DNA from: Betaproteobacteria bacterium
GTDB lineage: Bacteria > Pseudomonadota > Gammaproteobacteria > Burkholderiales > SG8-41
Assembly (NCBI GenBank): GCA_028291945.1
Contig: JAQGNH010000137.1
Coordinates: 1-44,450 of the forward strand
Length of the DNA stretch: 44,450 nt
Direction of reading: 5' to 3'
Shown: piece by piece, positions 36,008 to 44,450 of the stretch
Position numbering within the stretch: position 1 is the stretch's first letter
How the letters are laid out: the number at the start of each line of letters is the position of its first letter
Program-made: the position numbers and the translations under genes
Notes under the pieces: generated by a model
Database searches by the model: none
The model's input: the letters and a program-made list of their open reading frames with translations, nothing else
What the model was told of the DNA's origin: nothing

Positions 36008-37690
36008 TCAAGGTCCGATTTTCCTCAGCATCATGCGCGAGAAAACGATCAGCGGCACGAGCCCCACGGCCACGATCGTCAGCGCAGGAGTGGCCGCTTC
36101 TGCCAGGCGCTCGTCCGACGCGAGGTTGTAAGCCTGGACCGCCAATGTGTCGAAATTGAACGGCCGCATGACGAACGTCGCGGGCAGTTCCTTCATCACG
36201 TCCACGAGCACGAGCAGCGCGGCCGATAAGGCGCTGCGCCACAATAATGGCACATGCACGAGAGCGAGTGTTTCGCTGGGGCCGAGGCCCAGGGAGCGCG
36301 CGGCGCTGTCCATGCTCGGGGTGATTTTGGTGAGGCCCGCTTCTACAGCGTGCAGCGCCACCGCGAAAAACCTGACCAGATAAGCATAGACCAGTGCGGC
36401 GATACTGCCCGTCAGCAGCAGTCCCGGAGATGTTCCGGTAAGCGCCCGAACCCCTGCCGCGAGAGCATGATCCAGACGGGTCACCGGAATAAGAACACCC
36501 ACCGCGATAACGGCTCCCGGAACCGCATAACCCATGCCGGCGATACGCGCCGATACCGTGACGATCGCACTTCGGCCGGATCTGACCGCATAAGCGACGA
36601 GCAGCGCCAAGCCGACCGCGAGCATCGCTGTTAAAACGGCCAGCGATACGGTATTGCGCGTGAGCTCAACGTAGCGCGAGCCAAACTGCGCGTCGCCGGA
36701 GACCCACGCGAGCTTGAGCAAGATGCCCGCGGGCAGTAAAAAACCCAAAACGAGCGGTATCACGCAGAAGGCGACCGCCCCTACAGCGCCTGCGCCCTTC
36801 AAATGGTAAACGTTGCGCAAACGCTGGCGGTGCGATGTGTTGTGGAAGCTCGCCCGCGCGCGAGTGACGCGTTCGACGAACAACAGCAGAAACACAAATC
36901 CGAGCAACAGCGCAGAGAGCTGGGCTGCGGCGACCGGATCGCCGAGCGAAAACCACGCGTGAAATATGCCGGTCGTAAATGTTTGCACGCCGAAATACGA
37001 GACTGTCCCGAAATCCGCGAGCGTCTCCATGAGCGCAAGCGCGGTGCCGGCAACGATGCTCGGGCGCGCGAGAGGCAGCGCAACGCGCCGGAACGTCCCC
37101 CACGTGCCATAGCCGCACACGCGAGCCACTTCGAGCATGCTGTCGGACTGTTCGAGAAATGCAGAGCGCGCGAGCAGGTAAACGTAAGGATAAAGCACAA
37201 GCGACAGCATGATGGCCGCCCCGCCGACCGAGCGGACATCCGGGAACCAGTATTGATGTGGTCCCCATCCTGTGATTTCGCGCAGCCACGTTTGCACCGG
37301 CCCAGCGAATTGCAGGAAATCGGTATACGCATAGGCCATCACGTAACCCGGGACTGCCATCGGCAGAAGCAGCGCCCATTCGAAGAACTGCCTGCCGGGG
37401 AAGCGGCACATCACCGTGAACCAGGCCGTGGATACACCACCTACGATCACGCCAAAAGCGACCCACGCCATGAGTAGGAGCGAGTTGGCTATGTACTCGG
37501 GCAGCACCGTGGCCGCAAGGTGGCTCCAGGTGCCGTGTGTGGGCGTGGCTACGCTGCTCACGACAACTACGACTGGCAAGGCCAGCACACAGGCAACTAC
37601 GACTGCGAGCGCGCCCAGACGCGAAGGGCGGCCTACCGTGAGGAATCGAATTCTCCTGCGAGTGATCGCAAGCGATCCGGGTGTATTCAT
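36008..37690 (-). CDS. fbpB: ferric iron ABC transporter, double-permease FbpB
   Basis: The membrane channel of the ferric uptake system: two fused permease halves in one protein of about 560 residues. Each half has the EAA-type loop: SMLEVARVCGYGTWGTFRRVALPLARPS in the first and SMDSAARSLGLGPSETLALVHVPLL in the second. The start MNTPGSLAITRRR is preferred to the ATG at 37762, which would lie in the promoter (TAGAAT at 37761-37766). It is convergent with fbpA and divergent from fbpC. Confidence 0.85.
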   Translation of the reverse strand: MNTPGSLAITRRRIRFLTVGRPSRLGALAVVVACVLALPVVVVVSSVATPTHGTWSHLAATVLPEYIANSLLLMAWVAFGVIVGGVSTAWFTVMCRFPGRQFFEWALLLPMAVPGYVMAYAYTDFLQFAGPVQTWLREITGWGPHQYWFPDVRSVGGAAIMLSLVLYPYVYLLARSAFLEQSDSMLEVARVCGYGTWGTFRRVALPLARPSIVAGTALALMETLADFGTVSYFGVQTFTTGIFHAWFSLGDPVAAAQLSALLLGFVFLLLFVERVTRARASFHNTSHRQRLRNVYHLKGAGAVGAVAFCVIPLVLGFLLPAGILLKLAWVSGDAQFGSRYVELTRNTVSLAVLTAMLAVGLALLVAYAVRSGRSAIVTVSARIAGMGYAVPGAVIAVGVLIPVTRLDHALAAGVRALTGTSPGLLLTGSIAALVYAYLVRFFAVALHAVEAGLTKITPSMDSAARSLGLGPSETLALVHVPLLWRSALSAALLVLVDVMKELPATFVMRPFNFDTLAVQAYNLASDERLAEAATPALTIVAVGLVPLIVFSRMMLRKIGP

Positions 37691-37760
37691 GATCGATTCA
37701 AACCAAACGGACGCGGCGCGTTCGGGCGCTCGCCAAGTGACTGGTTGCGTGACGCGTTTC

Positions 37761-37800
37761 ATTCTAACAAGAATGATTTTCAGTACTCGAACGCTATAAT
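37761..37800. promoter_or_regulatory. shared fbpB/fbpC promoter region with Fur-box-like sequence
   Basis: AAGAATGATTTTC at 37769-37781 is the inverse of the fbpA box GAGAATCATTCTT with one change. On the plus strand TATAAT (37795-37800) serves fbpC; on the minus strand TAGAAT (37761-37766) may serve fbpB. One box between the two could repress both directions when iron is plentiful. Confidence 0.7.
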
Positions 37801-37806
37801 CGAAGC

Positions 37807-38868
37807 ATGACGGCGCTGCTCGAAGTGCGACACATCAGCCAGGCGTACGATCACCGCGCGGTTCTCGAAGACTTTTCATTCGCGCTGAACGCGGGCAGCA
37901 TCGCGTGCCTGCTGGGTCCGAGCGGGTGCGGCAAGACAACCGTCCTGCGCTGCATCGCCGGCTTCGAGCCGCTCATCCGAGGTGAAGTCGTCCTGCACGG
38001 CGAGGTTATGAGCCGGCCGGGTCTGACGGTCCCCACCGAGCGCCGGCGTATAGGCATGGTTTTTCAGGACTACGCGTTGTTTCCCCATCTCACGGTGGGG
38101 CGCAACATCGCTTTTGGATTGCACGCGCTCTCAGAAGCCGAACGCTCGCTGCGCGTAGCGGAGCTGCTCGATATCGTCGGCTTGCAGAACGTCGCTACCC
38201 GCTATCCGCAAGAGCTCTCGGGGGGCCAGCAGCAGCGCGTGGCGCTTGCGCGCGCACTTGCGCCGCGACCGGAATTGATGCTGCTCGATGAGCCGTTTTC
38301 GAATCTGGACGTCGACATGCGCGAGCGCCTCAGCCTAGAGGTGCGCGACATCCTGAAACGGGAGCACGCGACCGCGATTCTCGTGACCCACGACCAGCAC
38401 GAAGCCTTCAACATCGCCGACGAGATCGGCATCATGACGCAGGGCCGTATCGAGCAGTGGGACACGCCCTATCGCCTTTACCATGAGCCCGCGTCCCGGT
38501 TTGTCGCGGATTTCATTGGCCAGGGCGTGTTGCTGCCAGGCACCGTGCTGGACCGCGAGACGGTCCGCGTAGAGCTCGGCATTCTCCGCGGACGCATCAC
38601 CCAGGACGTGCCCTATGGAACGGCGGTTGACGTGCTCTTGAGACCCGATGATATCCTGCACGACGATTCGAGCCCGCTGCAGGCGCAGGTAGTGCACAAG
38701 GCATTTCGTGGCGCGCAATTTCTCTACACACTGCAGCTCGCAGGCGGCGCCCGTGTGCTCTCGCTCGTTCCAAGCCATCACAACCACGCGGTGGGCGAGA
38801 AGATCGGCATACGGCTCGAGATCGATCATGTGGTTGCGTTTCCGCGAACCACACCGTCAGCGCTCTAA
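37807..38868 (+). CDS. fbpC: ferric iron ABC transporter, ATP-binding protein FbpC
   Basis: Hydrolyses ATP to drive iron import through FbpB. The 353-residue product has Walker A GPSGCGKTT (37-45), VFQDYALFPHLTV as Q-loop, signature LSGGQQQR, Walker B LMLLDEP, and the H-loop VTHDQHEAF, followed by a C-terminal TOBE-like domain. The -10 TATAAT ends seven bases before the ATG, so the transcript may start at the start codon with no leader. Its end overlaps mltB on the other strand by 12 bases. Confidence 0.92.
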   Translation: MTALLEVRHISQAYDHRAVLEDFSFALNAGSIACLLGPSGCGKTTVLRCIAGFEPLIRGEVVLHGEVMSRPGLTVPTERRRIGMVFQDYALFPHLTVGRNIAFGLHALSEAERSLRVAELLDIVGLQNVATRYPQELSGGQQQRVALARALAPRPELMLLDEPFSNLDVDMRERLSLEVRDILKREHATAILVTHDQHEAFNIADEIGIMTQGRIEQWDTPYRLYHEPASRFVADFIGQGVLLPGTVLDRETVRVELGILRGRITQDVPYGTAVDVLLRPDDILHDDSSPLQAQVVHKAFRGAQFLYTLQLAGGARVLSLVPSHHNHAVGEKIGIRLEIDHVVAFPRTTPSAL

Positions 38869-39864
38869 GGGTATCTCGGCGTCGGCGGCGCTGCCCGTTT
38901 TCATCAGGGCTCTCATTCCGCGCGCGAGCTCATAGACCGCCATCGCGTAATTCACGGACCGGTTATAGCGGGTGATGACGTAGAAGTTATTCAGGCCGAG
39001 CATCAGCTGAGGTCCCGTTTCGGTTTCGATCGAGAACACGGTGGCCTCAACGGTTTCATCCACAGGGCCTGGGACGATCAGACCCTGCGCTTTGAGGTCA
39101 CTGATTTTGGTGTGCGGGCGAATCCCGGCCGCAAGCAGCGGACTCAAGTCTGCATCGCCCGCTTGTGCAGGTACCACGACGCTCGCGCCAGTTGTCCACC
39201 CAAAGCTTCGATAATAGTTGGCGACGCTTCCAATAGCGTCTGCTGGACTATTGAGCAGGTCACGCCGGCCGTCTCCATCGAAATCGATCGCATACTTGCG
39301 GTAGCTGCTCGGAATGAACTGCGGCAGACCGATTGCCCCCGCGTAGGAACCGCGCATCGTCGCGGCATCGAGACCTGCCTCGCGCGCGAGCAACAGGTAC
39401 TCCTCGAGCTCGGAGCGAAAAAACTCGGCGCGTGGCGGATAATCGAAAGCGAGCGTTGCGAGCGCATCGAGCACTTTGAAGTTGCCAGTGTTGCGCCCAT
39501 ATAACGTCTCGATCCCGATTGTTGCTACGATGAATTCTTCGGGGACACCGAATTCTTTGCTGGCGCGCTCGAGTGCTGCGCGGTTTGCGAGCCAAAAGCG
39601 CATGCCGGCCTCGATGCGCCCCGGCTCGACGATGCGCCTTTGAAATTCGTACCACGGCCTCGCCGTGGCGGGTGCCGACATCGCCCGCACGATAGAGGGC
39701 CGGGTCTGCACCTGACCGAAAAGTTTCCGTAGCAACCCACTATCGTACCCGTGCTTTGTGCTTATCTCCTCGATGAAAGCCTCATACTCGGCGCGCAGAA
39801 CGGGCACCGCGCCAGTGGATGCGAGCGAAGCTGCAAGAGCGATGAGCGCCACGGAAAATCGCAT
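38857..39864 (-). CDS. mltB: lytic murein transglycosylase B (MltB family)
   Basis: Cleaves the glycan strands of peptidoglycan with formation of 1,6-anhydro-MurNAc. The 335-residue product has a cleavable signal peptide (MRFSVALIALAASLASTGAV), the catalytic Glu 119 in IGIETLYGRNTG, and the family stretches GAIGLPQFIPSSYRKYA and GDGRRDLLNSPADAIGSVANY. No lipobox is seen, so it is probably periplasmic rather than a lipoprotein as in E. coli. The open frame extends 31 codons upstream without support. The 3' end overlaps fbpC. Confidence 0.9.
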   Translation of the reverse strand: MRFSVALIALAASLASTGAVPVLRAEYEAFIEEISTKHGYDSGLLRKLFGQVQTRPSIVRAMSAPATARPWYEFQRRIVEPGRIEAGMRFWLANRAALERASKEFGVPEEFIVATIGIETLYGRNTGNFKVLDALATLAFDYPPRAEFFRSELEEYLLLAREAGLDAATMRGSYAGAIGLPQFIPSSYRKYAIDFDGDGRRDLLNSPADAIGSVANYYRSFGWTTGASVVVPAQAGDADLSPLLAAGIRPHTKISDLKAQGLIVPGPVDETVEATVFSIETETGPQLMLGLNNFYVITRYNRSVNYAMAVYELARGMRALMKTGSAADAEIPLER

Positions 39865-40092
39865 GAATGTATGTAGCGAGATCAAAGTAACGACAGGCGA
39901 AAGCAGGTGGAATCGGTGCGCCGATTGTACTGCGTTCGTCGAGGATGAGCCCGCCATTCAATGACTCGGAGTTTTGGATAAAGGGTTGCAGCGCGACGCG
40001 GCGAGGCGGAAATCATCAACCGCCGTGCCTCGTCGCACATACCTTTGCGGGGGCCAAGACGCGCGAGTTTTTCTGGAGACCCAGGCGAGCCA

Positions 40093-40841
40093 TTAAGCCT
40101 CCTGCTTGAGCATCCAGCGGCGTGCGGCGAACGTGAGCGTGACCAGAACAGCAATCACGCCTGCAACGATCCAATAGTTGATGCGCTCGGGGTTTTCGAG
40201 CGCAACTTCGATCTGGTTGGAGAAAACGGTCATCGCGAGCGTCCCGGGCGTCATGCCTAGCAGAGTTCCGAGAACGTAGTGCCTGAGTCTGATTCGAACT
40301 GCGCCAGCGACCATGCCAACGATCGGAAACGGCGCGACGGGCGCAATGGTAACCGCAAGCACGGACACAAAACCGCGCCGGCGAATGGGGCCGCACTCGT
40401 TTTTGCGAGCCTCCTACCGGCGAGGCGCTGAACGGTTTGTTCACGCAGGGTCCGGCCTGCTGCATACGTCGCCAGGGCGGAAACTAAGATCCCGATCATG
40501 CTGACGGCGAAGCCACGCCACGGCCCAAACGCAAGCGCGGCGAACATAGCGATGAGCGGTCGTGGAAACATGAGAAACGCGGCAGGCGTGTAAATCGCAA
40601 TTACTGCAAGCGGCGCCCACCAAACGTGCGCCAGCGAGCGGGCCCATGCAACTATGCGCTCGCCAGTAATGAAGTCCGCGAGCGGCGTGTATCGCCACGA
40701 TAAGAACAAGGCAAAGAAGACGACGAGGACGATGCCGATCCGCTGCCAGGCGGTTTTGGAACCGCGTGTACCCCTATTCACTGGTGACACGTCATGGATG
40801 CGAGCTGTTTCGGGCTGACGCGTGCGCGGTGCAATGCGCAT
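40093..40841 (-). pseudogene. VTT-domain (TVP38/TMEM64) membrane protein, frameshifted
   Basis: Two open frames hold the two halves of one protein. The N-terminal part reads WRYTPLADFITGERIVAWARS, AFLMFPRPLIAMFAALAFGP and VSALATYAAGRTL. The C-terminal part, in the next frame, reads RRRGFVSVLAVTIAPVAPFP and RLRHYVLGTLLGMTPG. The frame changes between about 40387 and 40405, near T5 (40400-40404) and G4 (40387-40390), consistent with loss of one base. It could be a real inactivation or a sequencing error. The role of intact relatives (VTT/DedA-like) is lipid or membrane homeostasis. Confidence 0.75.
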
Positions 40842-40865
40842 GCCAAACCCAGCTCGGTAATAACG

Positions 40866-41186
40866 CTAGAGGCCGGTGCGATTCTCCTCGGACGACGTAT
40901 CTGATGTGCGCGGCACCACGACTTGACTCAGACCTAATCGCTCAATCGCCACGCGAAATATCTCAGCAGCCTCCGCAATGACAGGTCCCTCGGCCGCACG
41001 TTCTTCGGACGCAAGAACCTGCGCGCGTTCTTGTACATCGGTTTGCCCCTCGATCGGAAGACGCCGCAGCGATCCGCGCAACGCGCCGCCAGTTTCAGAA
41101 AGCCAGAGCGATTCGAGGTAGGCGGTCAACAGAAGATAGACTGCGTGTTCACTTTCGGCGCGCTTGATGGCTTCGATGATACTCAC
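40866..41186 (-). CDS. conserved small protein of unknown function
   Basis: A soluble protein of about 106 residues. The N-terminus VSIIEAIKRAESEHAVYLLLTAYLESLW looks amphipathic and helical, and the rest is charged. A GTG at 41186 with AGGG upstream is preferred to the ATG at 41243. I do not recognise a domain. It lies downstream of the next small gene on the same strand. Confidence 0.45.
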   Translation of the reverse strand: MSIIEAIKRAESEHAVYLLLTAYLESLWLSETGGALRGSLRRLPIEGQTDVQERAQVLASEERAAEGPVIAEAAEIFRVAIERLGLSQVVVPRTSDTSSEENRTGL

Positions 41187-41322
41187 GTCCCTGCCCTCAC
41201 TCGTACTGTCTATGAAGGATAAAGACGCACAGCGGAGGGGCAATGAATTTTGCCCTTCTTGTCACGCATGCTCACGATTGTTCAAGCTACTCGTAACAGC
41301 GCCGTGCTCTGCATTTTTTCGT

Positions 41323-41514
41323 TCACACGCTGCGCCTTCGCTCCTCCTCAGGCTTCCACACCACGTAGCCGTGACGCGTCGCGTCTACGGTACACTCCTG
41401 CAGCGTCGGAAACGAACGCTCCGAGCTAGCCTCGGTACCATCGGGGTACAGGACGCGCCATACCCAGGCGCGATCGCCTACAATAAAAAAACTCCAGTTT
41501 CGACGTCTTTCCAT
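41323..41514 (-). CDS. small unknown protein with conserved-looking WxWRV core
   Basis: About 63 residues starting MERRRNWSFFIVGDRAWVWRV. The core DRAWVWRVLYPDGTEASSERSFPTLQECTVDATRHGY looks like a small conserved fold (aromatic strands then helix). Longer starts at 41541 and 41661 exist but have no Shine-Dalgarno sequence. Function unknown. The roughly 210 bases between it and prsT show nothing else. Confidence 0.4.
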   Translation of the reverse strand: MERRRNWSFFIVGDRAWVWRVLYPDGTEASSERSFPTLQECTVDATRHGYVVWKPEEERRRSV

Positions 41515-41727
41515 CGCTTCGCTCTCGGGTGCCAGGGCCATTTTTACATATTGGCTGGCGAGAGTGCGAATTGCGCGCGGCCAGGAGCGTGGGTGCATAT
41601 GATCCACGCGCAAGACTTGAGGCTGCAGCGGGCAGCAACTCGCGTGTACGTGACTGTCCAAGCTTGGGTCGACAATGAGTTCAGCGCGCTTGCACTGCGC
41701 TGAACCCAGTACGAATACACGGCGCAG

Positions 41728-44450
41728 CTAGAGGCCGAGCTCTCGTTTCAGCCGTGTCACCGCTTCAGTATTCTCGACACGGGCCGGCCCGTTGACGGCG
41801 GCGCGGAACTCATCACGGGCTTCGGCTTCCCGCGCCGCCTTCGCTAGCGCGAACGCGAGATGAAAACGAATCTCCCCATTCTCCGGGCTGCGCACGCGTG
41901 CCTCTCGCAGGTAGCGTAAGCCGGGCTCGATCTGACCTTGCTGCACGAGGATCCAGCCCAGTGTGTCAAACAATGCTGAATTATGCGGCGCAAGCTTGAG
42001 CGCTTTTTCTGCGTACACCTGTGCGGATGGATCGTTGAGCTTCTGCAGCAGATTGGCGTAGTTATTCAGCATCAGCGCATCATCAGGTTCTGCGGCAAGC
42101 GCGCGTTGATACGTTTCGCGCGCGACCGGAAGCTGCCCTGCCCGAAATTGGGTTTCAGCAAGCATCTTCAAAGCCGGGACGTCGTTCGGTCGACTCTTCA
42201 GCCACGTCTGAAGAAATGCGACGGCCTTGCCGGCTTCCCCAGCGGCAACATGCGCGCGGACCAGATTGATTGCATTGCCCGTGTTTTCCTGACGGGATAG
42301 CGCCGTGCGAAACGCGGCAACTGCGGCCTGAAATTGCGCGCGCGCCATGGCGACGTTAGCGGTCGCGACAGCTGTCTCGACGCGGTTAGGGTGCTTCTCG
42401 CTCAGGATCTTCAAGGCCGCGTCGGCTTTGGCGACATCGCCACGGAATGTTTCGATCTCGACTACGAGAGCGAGTGCCGCGGGATCGTCGGGCCGCCCTT
42501 GCAGTGCCCTTTGCGCGTTATAAAGCGCACCATCGGGATTGTCGGCCTGGAGTTGGAGTCGAGCAATCTTCACCTGCAGACGCGGATCAGAGCCGGCCCA
42601 GCGAGTTGCGCTTTTGAAAATGCTGCGTGCGTTACCTTGATCACCAAGCGCAAGGTACGAGCGGCCCAGCGCCAGCTGCACGGCAAGTTCCTCAGGGTGC
42701 CTCGACGAAAGCTCCTTAGCCGTAGCGAGCGCTTGATCGAATTGACGTTGCCTCATGAGCACGTCGATCAACGCTAGGCCGGGGCGCACGTCGCGGCGCT
42801 GTACGAGGTTGGCTTTCTCTAGATGTCGAATTGCCTCGGCGGGACGACCTGCCCGCTGCTCGAGCATCCCCAGCTCGAGCAGCACATCTGCGGCATCGTG
42901 CTGCTTCGAGAGGACCTCAGTTAGACGTCGCCGCGCTTCGTCGATACGCCCTTCACTCACGTCCAGCCTGGCCAGATTGAGCACAGCGGGACGAAAACCT
43001 GGCTGTTTAGCGAGGATGTCAGCGTACGCGGATCTCGCCCCCGCCGCGTCTCCTGTTGACGCTTTCGTCACGCCCAGAAAATTGAGCGCCGTCGGGTTAC
43101 CGGGCTCGCGCTTGACCATTGCTGTCGCGACCTCGAGCGCCTTCCGCGCTTCTCCCCTACGCATGTACAGCATGGATAAGGTCGTGCCAGCTTGAACATC
43201 ACCCGGATTAGCGGCAAATACCTTCTCCAGTGTTCTCAGTCCGAGCTCTCCTCGACCGAGCTCCAGCTGGCTGAACGCGAGGGTGCGGTTCATACTGGAC
43301 GATCCGGTGCGCGACGCGGCTTTCTCGAGCATCTCCGTTGCCGTGACATACCGACGCTGGGCGAGATGAACCGAGCCGAGCAGGAAGAGCACTTGCGGGT
43401 CCTCCGGCATGGCTTTATACATCGGTTCGAGCTGCGACAATGCGCGCGCATAATCCTTTGTCTCAACGTAGATCGACGCGAGCAGCTTCTTTGCAGCCAC
43501 ACTTTGGCCGTTGCGCGCAATAATGACGTTGAGATACTCCCGAGCCTTTTCCCAATTGCCCAAGCCATGATGCGACAGCGCGCCCACCATCAGCAGCTGT
43601 TCCCGTGAGGAGAGCCAGGCCAATGGCAATGCATCGATCAGCTTGACGACGTCGCGCAAGGCGGCCCCAATGGCGGCCTCATCGCCTTTGTAGCTCGCCA
43701 TCACTGCCCTTAGATAGGCCGCGCGCGGTTCTGAAGGCGCGGATTTCCGCAGAAAGTCGAGATCCTTGTCCGCATCTGTGTAACGTCGCAAGTCGATGAG
43801 CAACCCGGCGCGGGCAACCCGGGCGTCAACATGATCAGCTTGCAGGGACAGCGCGCGATCATAGGCAGCTATGGCGCCGGCCAAATCGAGCCCTGCATGC
43901 AGCACAGAAGCATGCATATTCCACGCTGCGCCACTATTGGGCGCGAGCTCGATGGCCTTGGCCGCGACGGCCTTCGCTTGGTCCGGCTGGTCAAGCGAGA
44001 GGAGCATCGGGATTTCTGCGATCAGCGGCGTAACCGACTTAGGATCAAGCGCGCGTGCGTCTTCGAAACTTTGCGTAGCCAATCGCATCTTGCCGAGCTC
44101 GATGTAAGCCGTACCGCGCATCGAGAGGACTTCCACCTGCATCGCCGGCGGCAACCCGGTCGCGGGGATGCGGTCGATAACAAACTCGGGGCGTCCGATC
44201 GCGATATATATCTGTCCCAGAGGCAGTACGACTTCACTCCGATCGACGCCCTGGTTGAGCGCTTCTTCGAAAGCAGCTTCTGCGCCTTTTACGTCCCCCT
44301 GCTTGAGCAGCGCTTTGCCAAGGAGCAGATGTGCGGGCAGCATGCGCCTGTCCTGCTGAAGTGCGTTCTTGAGCTGAATGACTGCACCAGAGGTGTCCTG
44401 CCGCTCGAATCTTCGCAGCGCGTCTTCGTAGAAGCTCGCTGCTTTCTGTG
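41728..44450 (-). CDS. prsT: TPR-repeat protein PrsT of the PEP-CTERM/exosortase system (5' end outside the window)
   Basis: A long TPR protein with at least 906 residues visible and the frame open to the right edge. Repeats of about 34 residues run along the whole length, for example MLPAHLLLGKALLKQGDVKG, DARVARAGLLIDLRRYTDADK and ALMLNNYANLLQKLNDPSAQVYA. The opening QKAASFYEDALRRFERQDTS and VDRSEVVLPLGQ fit the PrsT family, lipoproteins found beside XrtA exosortase and exopolysaccharide genes. The lipobox would lie beyond the edge. Exopolysaccharide and PEP-CTERM genes are therefore expected to the right of this window. Confidence 0.85.
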   Translation of the reverse strand, partial: QKAASFYEDALRRFERQDTSGAVIQLKNALQQDRRMLPAHLLLGKALLKQGDVKGAEAAFEEALNQGVDRSEVVLPLGQIYIAIGRPEFVIDRIPATGLPPAMQVEVLSMRGTAYIELGKMRLATQSFEDARALDPKSVTPLIAEIPMLLSLDQPDQAKAVAAKAIELAPNSGAAWNMHASVLHAGLDLAGAIAAYDRALSLQADHVDARVARAGLLIDLRRYTDADKDLDFLRKSAPSEPRAAYLRAVMASYKGDEAAIGAALRDVVKLIDALPLAWLSSREQLLMVGALSHHGLGNWEKAREYLNVIIARNGQSVAAKKLLASIYVETKDYARALSQLEPMYKAMPEDPQVLFLLGSVHLAQRRYVTATEMLEKAASRTGSSSMNRTLAFSQLELGRGELGLRTLEKVFAANPGDVQAGTTLSMLYMRRGEARKALEVATAMVKREPGNPTALNFLGVTKASTGDAAGARSAYADILAKQPGFRPAVLNLARLDVSEGRIDEARRRLTEVLSKQHDAADVLLELGMLEQRAGRPAEAIRHLEKANLVQRRDVRPGLALIDVLMRQRQFDQALATAKELSSRHPEELAVQLALGRSYLALGDQGNARSIFKSATRWAGSDPRLQVKIARLQLQADNPDGALYNAQRALQGRPDDPAALALVVEIETFRGDVAKADAALKILSEKHPNRVETAVATANVAMARAQFQAAVAAFRTALSRQENTGNAINLVRAHVAAGEAGKAVAFLQTWLKSRPNDVPALKMLAETQFRAGQLPVARETYQRALAAEPDDALMLNNYANLLQKLNDPSAQVYAEKALKLAPHNSALFDTLGWILVQQGQIEPGLRYLREARVRSPENGEIRFHLAFALAKAAREAEARDEFRAAVNGPARVENTEAVTRLKRELGL

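Overview
The window is chromosomal DNA from a GC-rich, Gram-negative bacterium, most probably a betaproteobacterium. Evidence: an outer-membrane biogenesis set (LolC, LolD, BamD, MltB), a class I PHB gene set with PhaR, the orders rpfE-like/recJ/prfB/lysS and bamD/rluD/pgeF/phaC, and a PrsT-type TPR protein of the PEP-CTERM/exosortase system at the right edge. Coding density is high, gaps are short, and several neighbours overlap by 4-12 bases. I saw no rRNA, tRNA, CRISPR array, insertion sequence, prophage or attachment site.

Left third (1-13917). A truncated comEC on the minus strand is divergent from DUF2062 and an AlkA-type glycosylase, which overlap by ATGA. A CvrA/NhaP2-type K+/H+ antiporter and a small membrane protein follow. 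LolC and LolD lie on the minus strand. A 307-base gap filled with heptamer repeats separates lolC from an rpfE-like gene, recJ, prfB (with its programmed +1 frameshift), lysS and acetoacetyl-CoA synthetase.

Middle (14140-26140). A glycine-zipper protein with a terminator is followed by a copper module, copA-copZ-csoR, with a CsoR-like operator just upstream of copA. bamD and rluD are divergent with overlapping start codons. Then come pgeF, a ZIP metal transporter, phaC, phaB, phaR and rimO. The usual thiolase gene phaA is absent between phaC and phaB. Acetoacetyl-CoA synthetase, PhaB, PhaC and PhaR together suggest active polyhydroxybutyrate synthesis and reuse.

Right third (26295-44450). 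A YoaA/DinG helicase is divergent from an RhlE-type DEAD-box helicase whose motif II reads DEGD. An RluF-like pseudouridine synthase, an isochorismatase-family hydrolase, a DUF72 protein, a YgaP-like membrane protein, a secreted alpha/beta hydrolase and an NlpC/P60 lipoprotein follow. A ferric-iron ABC transporter is split into three transcription units (fbpA+, fbpB-, fbpC+), each intergenic start region carrying copies of one Fur-box-like sequence. mltB, a frameshifted VTT-domain (TVP38/TMEM64) gene, two small unknown genes and the C-terminal part of prsT close the window.

Most of the window is housekeeping. The least explained signal is a family of heptamer (7-base period) repeats at four or five places that touch gene ends and starts. 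The other points of interest are the split Fur-regulated fbp arrangement, probable leaderless starts, the DEGD helicase, and the indel in the VTT gene.
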